Of a stretch of DNA of 11,991 bases, positions 5,675 through 11,773 are shown in pieces. The notes under the pieces are model-generated. The model saw only the letters and a list, made by a program, of their open reading frames with translations. It was not told the DNA's origin and did not search any database. This stretch comes from Deltaproteobacteria bacterium (GTDB lineage Bacteria > Desulfobacterota > GWC2-55-46): NCBI GenBank assembly GCA_016218095.1, contig JACREV010000147.1, forward strand, positions 1 to 11,991. The letters run 5' to 3'. The translations under genes were made by a program, and so were the position numbers. Position 1 is the first letter of the stretch. Every line of letters starts with the position of its first letter.

Positions 5675-6403
5675 GTGATACCTTCCTTTGCCAAGAACAT
5701 ACTCGTGGCCGACCCGGACCAGAGGCGGAGCCTGCGCGCCGCGATAATACTGAAGCGACTCGAATACAATGTCTTTGTCGCTACGGAGAGCGCAGAGCTC
5801 CTTCGCATCGCCGACTACGCCATGCCGAACCTCATACTCCTCGACCTCCGGATGCCTTTCGTCGGGAACAGGACCTGCCTCGAGGCGATTCGCTCCGAGC
5901 GCGGGCTCGACCCGGTAAAGGTCATCACGACATCGGATGAGGCTGACGAGCCGCTCCTGAAAGAAAGCCTCAAGAAGGGCGCGAACGACTTCCTCGTCCG
6001 CCCCTTCGGCCCCACCGGACTCTATAGCAAGGTCCAGGCCCTTACCGAGACCCAGCCGAGGGAGGCCCCGAGGCTCCGCGTGATATTCAGGGCTACCGTC
6101 ACCGCCGGTCACACGGCCCGGACGGCGTACGCGACGATGATATCAGAGCGCGGCGTCTTCATACGGACCATGAACCCGTTTGAATCGGGGACGCGGGTCA
6201 CTCTCTCGCTCGATCTGCCGAGCGCCAAGCCGCTCGTGCTCGACGGCGAGGTCATATATCAGGTAAGCCTGAACAGGGAAAGGTTCTCGGAGCCGGGGAT
6301 GGGGGTGAGGTTCGTGAACCTGCCGCCGGAGGTGAAGATGGGCCTCAAGACCTTCATCGAGAGCCAGTTGACGGGGGATTTGGAGCCGGAGATGATGATC
6401 TAA
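5675..6403 (+). CDS. Response-regulator receiver protein with C-terminal PilZ domain
   Basis: A 242-aa cytoplasmic signalling protein. Residues 7-125 form a receiver domain with the phospho-acceptor Asp at D57 (LILLDLRMP), T85/T86 and a C-terminal VRPF (108-111). Two usual residues differ: the acidic pair is D13-P14, not Asp-Asp, and the conserved Lys before Pro is R109. Residues about 133-238 resemble a PilZ domain of the Myxococcus-paralog type (TIGR02266-like), with RVIFR (135-139, RxxxR) and MISERG (155-160) in place of the canonical (D/N)xSxxG, then GTRVTLSLDLP and GMGVRF. Cyclic-di-GMP binding is therefore possible but uncertain. The start is the GTG at 5675 with AAAGGAGG only 3 bases away. 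A strong promoter lies upstream. The gene stands alone, and its TAA abuts a 127-bp palindrome. Confidence 0.9.
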   Translation: MIPSFAKNILVADPDQRRSLRAAIILKRLEYNVFVATESAELLRIADYAMPNLILLDLRMPFVGNRTCLEAIRSERGLDPVKVITTSDEADEPLLKESLKKGANDFLVRPFGPTGLYSKVQALTETQPREAPRLRVIFRATVTAGHTARTAYATMISERGVFIRTMNPFESGTRVTLSLDLPSAKPLVLDGEVIYQVSLNRERFSEPGMGVRFVNLPPEVKMGLKTFIESQLTGDLEPEMMI

Positions 6404-6530
6404 CTAAAAATTGTTATTTTTCCTGATCTCTGCGTCAGGGCGAAAATAAAAATGCTCACATATTTACCACATATGCTCCGCTTTTTATTTCCGCCCTTCC
6501 TTGACCTCAGAAAAAATTCCTAATTTTTAG
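6404..6530. repeat. 127-bp symmetric imperfect palindrome
   Basis: The ends CTAAAAATT (6404-6412) and AATTTTTAG (6522-6530) are perfect inverses. Further in, AGGGCG (6437-6442) pairs with CGCCCT (6492-6497), and AAATAAAAA (6444-6452) pairs with TTTTTATTT (6482-6490). All of these pairs share one axis at 6467, so there is no net insertion or deletion between the arms. The element begins at the base after the TAA of the receiver-PilZ gene. It may act as that gene's terminator, since strong pairing is followed by T-rich sequence on either strand. It is AT-rich, unlike the other repeats here. Confidence 0.75.
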
Positions 6531-6551
6531 AGATAGCCTTATGTCAAAGTT

Positions 6552-6726
6552 TGTCATTGCGAGGAGCGGTCCTCGCCGGACTGGCAAATCCATATTAAGC
6601 CCCTCCGCCCTGAAAAGTCTACAGGCACCGATCCGGCTTTGGCCGTGCGCCGAGCACGCGACGAAGCAATCTCAGGAGGCTCCATTGCCAAAAGATGAGA
6701 TTGCTTCGCATACGCTCGCAATGACA
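6552..6726. repeat. TGTCATTGCG-type palindrome with nested 88-bp insert
   Basis: The outer arms are TGTCATTGCG (6552-6561) and CGCAATGACA (6717-6726). The inner arms GAAGCAATCTCA (6663-6674) and TGAGATTGCTTC (6696-6707) are perfect inverses. In the left arm, GAGGAGC is separated from GCGACGAAGC by 6568-6655, which has no counterpart in the right arm. Both ends of that insert match the 89-bp unit of 1-194: GTCCTCGCCGGAC (6569-6581) at its left and TGCGCCGAGC (6646-6655) at its right. The short open frame across this region (6541-6750) is repeat-derived and is not called as a gene. Confidence 0.75.
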
Positions 6727-6748
6727 GCGGGGATTCTCGTTAATCGAT

Positions 6749-6772
6749 AGGCGCGGTTTTCCAACCGCGCCT
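6749..6772. repeat. Perfect 10-bp hairpin
   Basis: AGGCGCGGTT (6749-6758) and AACCGCGCCT (6763-6772) are perfect inverses around the tetraloop TTCC. No T-run follows on either strand, so it is more likely a dispersed palindrome than a terminator. Confidence 0.7.
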
Positions 6773-6815
6773 GGGCGGGGCTCGTTATCGGGTAGCGTAA
6801 CTCAATATTTTTAGG

Positions 6816-6895
6816 CGGGTTCAAGTTTGAAACTTGAACCCGAAGATTCGTAGAGGCTACACGAACTGTAGGGTTTAGGTTGCAAACCTGAACCC
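6816..6895. repeat. Pair of related GGGTTC-type palindromes
   Basis: The first has 13-base perfect arms, CGGGTTCAAGTTT (6816-6828) and AAACTTGAACCCG (6830-6842), around one G. The second, 28 bases on, has 11-base arms GGGTTTAGGTT (6871-6881) and AACCTGAACCC (6885-6895) with one mismatch. They share the GGGTT(C/T)A.GTT pattern and look like two diverged copies of one family. They sit directly upstream of the AT-rich exported-protein gene and would be in its 5' leader if transcription starts before them. Confidence 0.7.
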
Positions 6896-6918
6896 GCAAG
6901 TCAGCAGAGGGCCTTGTA

Positions 6919-7548
6919 ATGAAAAAACTTTTAATTCCTCTGATTACTATTTTGGTTTTGGTCTTTGCCTCGGCCATATCTTTTGCCGCAGGGCCGTGGA
7001 AAGGAAAGGTCATAGACGCTGAAACCAAAGAGCCTCTCGAAGGCGCGGTAGTGCTGGCGATATGGGATAGGGCATACAGGACCCCGACAGGGGATAGTTC
7101 TTACTTCTATAATTCAAAAGAGGTCTTAACGGATAAAGACGGCAGATTCGAGATACCGTCTTATGCACCCATAAATTTTCTGCCCATTATAAGCTATATC
7201 AGAGGGCCTTATTTTACGATCTTCAAGCCGGGGTACGGAAATTTCCCTGAACACAGGGTTGGTCCGCCAATGGACCTGTCAACCGATGCGATCGAGGAGT
7301 TTTTTTTAAGGGAGACAGGTAAGTCAGGGGAGATAGATTGGGACTATGACAGGCAAGAAAAATTTAAGGTAACATTCGGAGTTGTTGAGTTGCCAAAACT
7401 CAAGACGAGGAAGGAGAGGCTTTTGACAATCGGCAGCATCCCGCCTTTTATTCCAAATGACAAGATGACGAAATTGCTTGAATTAATGAATAAAGAACGG
7501 ATTGATTTAGGGTTGCAACCATCCAATGTGAAAAGAGGTGTAAGATGA
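6919..7548 (+). CDS. Exported protein with carboxypeptidase-regulatory-like fold, unknown function
   Basis: A 209-aa protein with a clear signal peptide: MKK, a hydrophobic core over residues 4-20, and a likely cut after SFA (residue 23). The region WKGKVIDAETKEPLEGAVVLAIW (residues 27-49, read in parts) followed by VLTDKDGRFEIPSY (69-82) has the typical pattern of a carboxypeptidase regulatory-like or transthyretin-type beta-sandwich. The later part is Lys-rich with no domain I recognise. There are no catalytic motifs and no cysteines. The ATG at 6919 has a weak GAGGG ribosome site. The gene is visibly AT-richer than its neighbours; in 7441-7500, for example, 21 of 60 bases are G or C. It is bracketed by dispersed repeats, which points to transfer. 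Secretion is likely; role unknown. Confidence 0.8.
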   Translation: MKKLLIPLITILVLVFASAISFAAGPWKGKVIDAETKEPLEGAVVLAIWDRAYRTPTGDSSYFYNSKEVLTDKDGRFEIPSYAPINFLPIISYIRGPYFTIFKPGYGNFPEHRVGPPMDLSTDAIEEFFLRETGKSGEIDWDYDRQEKFKVTFGVVELPKLKTRKERLLTIGSIPPFIPNDKMTKLLELMNKERIDLGLQPSNVKRGVR

Positions 7549-7577
7549 GGAGATTAAAAACAGTAGGTAGTAGGTAG

Positions 7578-7603
7578 GTTGGGTTAGCGAAGCGTAACCC
7601 AAC
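7578..7603. repeat. 26-bp palindrome, second identical copy
   Basis: GTTGGGTTA (7578-7586) and TAACCCAAC (7595-7603) flank GCGAAGCG. All 26 bases are identical to 5269-5294. It is preceded by a short GTAGGTA-type direct repetition (7563-7580). It sits 30 bases after the stop of the exported-protein gene and 14 bases before the rsmE stop, between convergent genes. Confidence 0.8.
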
Positions 7604-7616
7604 ATTTTCAAAAAGG

Positions 7617-8360
7617 CTACAACATCATCTCATACGCAATTATCCCCACCGCCGCAATCGCAGAAGTCTCGGTCCTTAAAATCCTGTTCCCCAACGATAC
7701 CAGGACGAACCCCGCGCCTTTAGCGGCCCCGGCCTCCTCATCCGTAAACCCGCCTTCGGGGCCTGAGAGGATTGCTACGGGTCCGCCACCGTTGTAGCCG
7801 CGAAGGACGCTCTTAAGCGAAGGCAGTCCGCCTTTCTCCCACAACATGACCTTGAGGCCAGCATCCGTCCGGAGGGCATCTTTAAAAGAACAGAACGGTG
7901 TGACAGATGGGATGTCGGGCCTCCGCGACTGCTTCGCGGCCTTCAGAGCAACATCCTGCCACCTGTGGGACTTCTTCTGGACCGAGTCCCTCTCTCCTAT
8001 CGAAATCGATTTTTCAGATTTGAATGGGATAATGGATGCAACGCCGAGCTCTGTCGTCTTCTGTATGATAAGCTCCATCCTCTCCTTTTCAGGAAGCGCC
8101 TGGAGGAGGGTGATTTCAACCTCATTTCCAACCGGCCCCATCTCCTCGAAGACCTTGATGCGCGCGCCGTTCTCCTCGATACTTTCGACGCGCGCGCGCA
8201 AAAGCGCATCCCCCGAGACGATGGTCACGGCCTCCTTGAGGCGCGGGTTCCAGCTCATGAGGGCGCGAAAGGCCTCGTTCTGAAGGTCGGACTCGCCACC
8301 TATTGTGGCCCCGCTCAATGTGATCCTGCCAAAGGACACTGAATGCTCTCCAGCCGTCAT
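7617..8360 (-). CDS. rsmE: 16S rRNA (uracil-1498-N3)-methyltransferase RsmE
   Basis: A 247-aa SPOUT-class methyltransferase that uses SAM to methylate U1498 of 16S rRNA in the 30S subunit. The trefoil-knot SAM site is clear: ILSGPEGGF (197-205) and LGNRILRTETSA (223-234). The central region has LLQALPEKERMELIIQKTTELG, read in parts, typical of RsmE. The N-terminal PUA-like domain is odd: after GRITLSG (11-17) the usual H(H/M)...VLRLK segment reads FRALMSWNPRLK (31-42), without the histidine. The ATG at 8360 gives the normal family length, but its first codons lie within a dispersed palindrome (8356-8387), and the usual N-terminal RFF-type start is missing. The ribosome site is weak (GCGGG). 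The open frame continues to 8510 with unrelated repeat-derived sequence. Probably still functional, but the 5' end looks altered. Confidence 0.9.
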   Translation of the reverse strand: MTAGEHSVSFGRITLSGATIGGESDLQNEAFRALMSWNPRLKEAVTIVSGDALLRARVESIEENGARIKVFEEMGPVGNEVEITLLQALPEKERMELIIQKTTELGVASIIPFKSEKSISIGERDSVQKKSHRWQDVALKAAKQSRRPDIPSVTPFCSFKDALRTDAGLKVMLWEKGGLPSLKSVLRGYNGGGPVAILSGPEGGFTDEEAGAAKGAGFVLVSLGNRILRTETSAIAAVGIIAYEMML

Positions 8361-8387
8361 TCCCGCGTGTTTCAAGCGGGAATCCAG
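8356..8387. repeat. GTCATTCCCGC-type palindrome overlapping the rsmE start
   Basis: ATTCCCGC (8359-8366) and GCGGGAAT (8376-8383) are perfect inverses around GTGTTTCAA, flanked by GTC and CCAG. The form (CTGGATTCCCGC ... GCGGGAATGAC on the minus strand) is a familiar dispersed repeat of proteobacterial and environmental genomes. Its right end on the minus strand supplies the ATG of rsmE. Confidence 0.75.
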
Positions 8388-8488
8388 TATTAATATGTGA
8401 GCCTGTCCAAAGATAGCATTTTTTAACGCGGATTGCAGGGGATTTTGGGGGATGAAGGTGATGTCTACAGTGAGGGGGATTTCACCCT

Positions 8489-8522
8489 CCCCACAATCCC
8501 CTCCCGTCAAGGGAGGGGAGGT
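8489..8522. repeat. GC-rich palindromic repeat, copy 2
   Basis: TCCCCTCCC (8497-8505) and GGGAGGGGA (8511-8519) flank GTCAA. It matches 200-233 at 31 of 34 positions. It lies in the 294-base gap between rsmE and the M48-like gene. That gap also has a smaller stem, GACGGG (8549-8554) with CCCGTC (8562-8567), and no gene. Confidence 0.75.
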
Positions 8523-8601
8523 ATATAGGCAGGGCTCTCATTGGACGAGACGGGTGACTCCCCCGTCCGATATGTTAGAGGGGACTTACGCGAAAAATCA
8601 C

Positions 8602-8635
8602 TCACCCCCTCTCCCACGGAGGGGAGAGGGGGTGA
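8602..8635 (-). terminator. Strong 14-bp hairpin after the M48-like gene
   Basis: TCACCCCCTCTCCC (8602-8615) and GGGAGAGGGGGTGA (8622-8635) are perfect inverses with a 6-base loop. It starts about 20 bases after the M48-like stop codon on the minus strand, and TTTTT follows about 6 bases beyond the stem. It could terminate that transcript. The C/G-run composition resembles the other GC-rich repeats, so it may be a dispersed element used as a terminator. Confidence 0.5.
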
Positions 8636-8654
8636 AAAATTTGAATCGTAATTT

Positions 8655-9170
8655 TCAGTCGGAGTTCTTCAGGAAGGCCTTGAGGGCGGCTATCCGCCTT
8701 TTGTGGAAGGCGTTCGACTCAGACGATATTTTGGAGAGTATCTTGAGCGCGGCACCGGGGCTGTATCCGGCCTTTCTCGCGAAGAACGCGCCGTTCATGT
8801 CAGCGCTTATCTCGGCGAGCTCTCCTGCCGGTATGTCCGTCGCCGGGCTGAACTCAGGGACCGCCTCCCGGTAATCTTTTGAAATGACATGGGAGGCCTC
8901 ATGGGCTATAATGAACGCCATCTCGTCATCCGAGGCGCACTCGGAGAGCAACCCGGTCGTGATCATGATCGAGCGGTCGGGCTGGACCCAGGCGTTCCTG
9001 ACCGTATCGTTCACGATGATAATGCGCGCCTTCAGACCCGTTGCAGGCTCGAGCCTCCCCGACACAACGGAGACGCGCGCCCGCAGCTCGTCGATAGAGG
9101 CGGCTGAGGCCGACCCAACGAGGAAGAGGGACAGGACGAATAGTAAAGTTATTCCTTTGAAACGGCTCAT
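8655..9170 (-). CDS. Small secreted M48-like zinc metalloprotease
   Basis: A 171-aa protein with a signal peptide (hydrophobic core at residues 7-18, likely cut after ASA near 23) and no lipobox cysteine. The zinc site is HEASH (H90-E91-x-x-H94), with a downstream EISAD (E120 to D124) fitting the third ligand Glu and Asp of M48 peptidases. The upstream stretch SIMITTGLLSECASDDEMAFIIAHE (residues 67-91, in parts) follows the M48 pattern of a beta strand, G(L/V)L and D.E.A.V.AHE. No C-terminal TPR repeats are present, so it is shorter than BepA-type proteins. It likely acts in the periplasm or envelope; substrate unknown. The ATG at 9170 has no clear ribosome site. It diverges from cobQ across 107 bases. 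Confidence 0.85.
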   Translation of the reverse strand: MSRFKGITLLFVLSLFLVGSASAASIDELRARVSVVSGRLEPATGLKARIIIVNDTVRNAWVQPDRSIMITTGLLSECASDDEMAFIIAHEASHVISKDYREAVPEFSPATDIPAGELAEISADMNGAFFARKAGYSPGAALKILSKISSESNAFHKRRIAALKAFLKNSD

Positions 9171-9277
9171 TTTTCTTGTCGTCCGGTGTTTTATTCGGAT
9201 GAGGAAGGGTGAAGGGGTTGCCAGAAAGAACGCGTGCCATCCAAAGGGATTCTAACATTTTCAGGGCTCGATAATCA

Positions 9278-10774
9278 ATGAAAAAATGCCGTCCCATAAT
9301 GGTCCAGTCCACGTGCTCCCACGCGGGCAAATCCGTGCTAACCGCCGCGCTTTTGAGGATTTTAAGGAGCAGGGGTTTTCATGCCGCGCCCTTCAAGGCG
9401 CAGAACATGGCCCTTAATTCGGCCGTCACTCGCGCTGGCCATGAGATAGGCCGCGCCCAGGCCTTTCAGGCAGAGGCCGCCGGAATTGAGGCCACCTCTG
9501 ACATGAACCCCATACTTTTGAAGCCCACCGGCGACTCCGTCTCTCAGGTCATAATCCACGGCAAAGTATTCGCCTCGATGTCCGCAAGGGAGTACCACTC
9601 CTTCAAAAAGGAGGCGAAAAGGTTCGTCGCCGAGAGCTTTGAGAGGCTTGCTAACGAGTACGAGGTCATCGTCATCGAGGGCGCCGGGAGCCCGGCAGAG
9701 GTAAATTTAAGGGATAACGACATCGCCAACATGGGGGTCGCCGAGATGTGTGATGCCCCCGTCCTCCTTGCCGGCGACATAGACCGGGGCGGCGTATTCG
9801 CCCACCTCATCGGCACGCTCGATCTCTTGTCCCCGGCGGAAAGGGAGCGCGTAAGGGGCTTCATCATAAACAAGTTCAGGGGCGATATCGGGCTCCTCAA
9901 GCCGGGGCTTGAGTTTCTGGAGACGCGGACGAAAAAGCCGGTACTTGGCGTAGTGCCTTATTTCAAGGAGATGTTGTTGCCGGATGAGGACGGGGTCGCG
10001 CTCGACTCAAATGAACCGGCGGGCGTTTCCGCCGTGACAATAGCGGTTATAAAGTTGCCGAGGATATCGAACTTCACCGACTTCGACCCGTTCAGGGCCG
10101 AGGGGGTAGATTTAAGATATATCGAGTCCCCCTCATATATCGAAGGCGCGGACGCCGTCATCATCCCCGGCACAAAGAACACCGTCTCTGATCTGGCATG
10201 GCTGAAAGACAGGGGTTTCGCGGATGCGCTCCGTTCCTTCAGGGAAAGGGGCGGGGTGATATTCGGCGTATGCGGCGGCTTTCAGATGCTCGGGAGAGAG
10301 GTCAAAGACCCGTTCGGCGTCGAGTCAACGAAGGTAACGGAGGCCGGGCTCGGGTTTCTAGACTGTGTGACCACGATACTCGAACACAAGAAGACCTTCA
10401 ATGTGCGGGCATCGCTCGAATTCGATGGAAATAGCTTTGATGCCGCAGGCTACGAGATACACATGGGCGAGACAACAGGGAGGCTTACTCCGTTCTGCCG
10501 CATAAGCGAGCGGAACGGAGAGGGGGCGGAGGTCCTTGACGGCGGCGTAGATGGCAAAGTCTACGGCACATACATCCACGGCATATTCGACAACGACGCC
10601 TTCAGGCGCTCGTTCCTCGATATGCTTCATGGGCAGAAGGGGCTCCCGGCAAGGGCTCTGACCTCGTTCGCGGCAAAGAGGGATGAAGCGCTCGATGCGT
10701 GGGCCGCGCTCGTGGAGAAGAGCGTCAAAATCGATGAGATAATGAAGATAATGGGTCTCGGCCTGAATGCCTGA
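9278..10774 (+). CDS. cobQ: Cobyric acid synthase (glutamine-dependent)
   Basis: A 498-aa enzyme that amidates four carboxylates (b, d, e, g) of adenosylcobyrinic acid a,c-diamide to cobyric acid, using ATP and glutamine. The N-terminal dethiobiotin-synthetase-like domain has a P-loop variant STCSHAGKS (11-19; family usually GT.S..GKS), then FKAQNMALNS (39-48), LLKPTGD (80-86) and GDIDRGGVFAH (166-176). The C-terminal glutamine amidotransferase domain has the nucleophile C332 in GVCGGFQMLG (330-339), HMGETTG (395-401) and the catalytic H434 in YGTYIHGIFDN (429-439). Length is normal and no key residue is lost. The ATG at 9278 has AGGG about 10 bases upstream. It overlaps cbiB by 8 bases, so the two are one transcription unit. 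Confidence 0.97.
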   Translation: MKKCRPIMVQSTCSHAGKSVLTAALLRILRSRGFHAAPFKAQNMALNSAVTRAGHEIGRAQAFQAEAAGIEATSDMNPILLKPTGDSVSQVIIHGKVFASMSAREYHSFKKEAKRFVAESFERLANEYEVIVIEGAGSPAEVNLRDNDIANMGVAEMCDAPVLLAGDIDRGGVFAHLIGTLDLLSPAERERVRGFIINKFRGDIGLLKPGLEFLETRTKKPVLGVVPYFKEMLLPDEDGVALDSNEPAGVSAVTIAVIKLPRISNFTDFDPFRAEGVDLRYIESPSYIEGADAVIIPGTKNTVSDLAWLKDRGFADALRSFRERGGVIFGVCGGFQMLGREVKDPFGVESTKVTEAGLGFLDCVTTILEHKKTFNVRASLEFDGNSFDAAGYEIHMGETTGRLTPFCRISERNGEGAEVLDGGVDGKVYGTYIHGIFDNDAFRRSFLDMLHGQKGLPARALTSFAAKRDEALDAWAALVEKSVKIDEIMKIMGLGLNA

Positions 10775-11753
10775 CATAAGCTTCCTTTCCCCGCCGTTTT
10801 CGCCTTTCGTCCTCATCCTTGCGTACCTCCTCGACCTCGCAATAGGCGACCCTGAAAACCTCCCGCACCCGGTCAGGTGGATAGGCGCGTCCATCACCGC
10901 GCTCGAAAGAATGGTGAGGAGCCTCGCCCGCACCCCCGGCGCTCTCCGCCTCGGCGGGGCCTTGCTCGTCATCGTAGTAGTCGGCCTCACATACGCCCTC
11001 GCGCTCATCATCCTCCACGCCTCATACGGCGTTTCGCCGATACTATCCCAGATCATCTCGCTCGTGATCGTCTGGTGGTCTCTGTCTATCAAGTCGCTCA
11101 AGACCGAGGCGCTCGGGGTCGTCAACGCCTTCAAGGCAAGCGGGATCGAAGGCGCGCGCAGAGCCCTCTCGCGCATAGTCGGCAGGGACACCTCATCGCT
11201 TTCAAGGGACGGGGTCATGAGGGCGACGGTCGAGACGGTCGCCGAGAACACCTCGGACGGCATAGTCGCGCCGCTTTTTTACCTTGCAATAGGCGGCCCC
11301 GCGCTCATGCTCGCGTACAAGGCGGTGAACACGGCGGACTCGATGATAGGGTACAAAAATGAGAAGTACAAAGACCTCGGATGGTTCGGGGCGAGGCTCG
11401 ACGACGTTGCCAATTACATCCCGGCGAGGCTCTCCGCCATCCTCGTCGTCTCAGCCTCCTTTATTTTAGGGTATAATTGGATGGGGTCCCTGAGGGTGTG
11501 CCTGCGGGACGGCGGAAACCACCCGTCCCCGAACTCCGGGCGGCCCGAGGCCGCGGTCGCCGGGGCCCTGGGGCTCAAGCTCGGCGGCGGGGCTTATTAC
11601 GGCGGGGTCTTCATCCCCAAGCCGTCGATAGGGGATACGGATACGGCCCCGGACGAAGGGGCGGCGCTCCGCGCGATAAGGTTGATGGAGGCGAGCGCCC
11701 TTTTGATGACGGCGCTCGCGTTCGCGTCAAGGGCGGCGATGATACTCTTCTAA
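10767..11753 (+). CDS. cbiB: Adenosylcobinamide-phosphate synthase CbiB/CobD
   Basis: A 328-aa membrane enzyme that joins aminopropanol (or its phosphate) to adenosylcobyric acid, giving adenosylcobinamide (phosphate), the step after CobQ. Family motifs run in order: LDLAIGDPENLPHPVRWIG (22-40), GRDTSSL (139-145), TVETVAENTSDG (154-165), KAVNTADSMIGY (185-196), GARLDDVANY..AR (208-221) and DGGNHPSPNSGRPEAA (248-263). Hydrophobic segments lie near 12-25, 63-84, 92-106, 168-185, 222-236 and 306-320. The ATG at 10767 sits inside the last codons of cobQ (AATGCCTGA), with no strong ribosome site of its own, so it is probably translated by coupling. The name 'cobD' is used for the same family in other schemes. 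Confidence 0.96.
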   Translation: MPDISFLSPPFSPFVLILAYLLDLAIGDPENLPHPVRWIGASITALERMVRSLARTPGALRLGGALLVIVVVGLTYALALIILHASYGVSPILSQIISLVIVWWSLSIKSLKTEALGVVNAFKASGIEGARRALSRIVGRDTSSLSRDGVMRATVETVAENTSDGIVAPLFYLAIGGPALMLAYKAVNTADSMIGYKNEKYKDLGWFGARLDDVANYIPARLSAILVVSASFILGYNWMGSLRVCLRDGGNHPSPNSGRPEAAVAGALGLKLGGGAYYGGVFIPKPSIGDTDTAPDEGAALRAIRLMEASALLMTALAFASRAAMILF

Positions 11754-11773
11754 ATCATCCATTAAGGCGGCCT

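Noticed and set aside
6541..6750. Rightward 69-aa open frame
   Set aside because: It lies almost entirely within the palindromic element at 6552-6726 and its insert, so it is repeat-derived.
8361..8510. Upstream extension of rsmE to the ATG at 8510
   Set aside because: The added 50 residues come from repeat sequence and would make the protein much longer than the family; ATG 8360 gives normal length.
9171..9277. Cobalamin riboswitch upstream of cobQ
   Set aside because: The gap to the divergent gene is only 107 bases, shorter than a typical cobalamin riboswitch, and I see no convincing B12-box. A short TGCCA-type match alone is not enough.
9278..10774. Defect in the CobQ P-loop (STCSHAGKS in place of GT.S..GKS)
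   Set aside because: The GKS and following residues are intact and every other motif is present, so this is treated as normal family variation.
10358..11263. Leftward 301-aa open frame antisense to cobQ and cbiB
   Set aside because: It is long only because of GC-rich codon structure; both sense genes carry all family motifs, and the antisense product has no recognisable domain.
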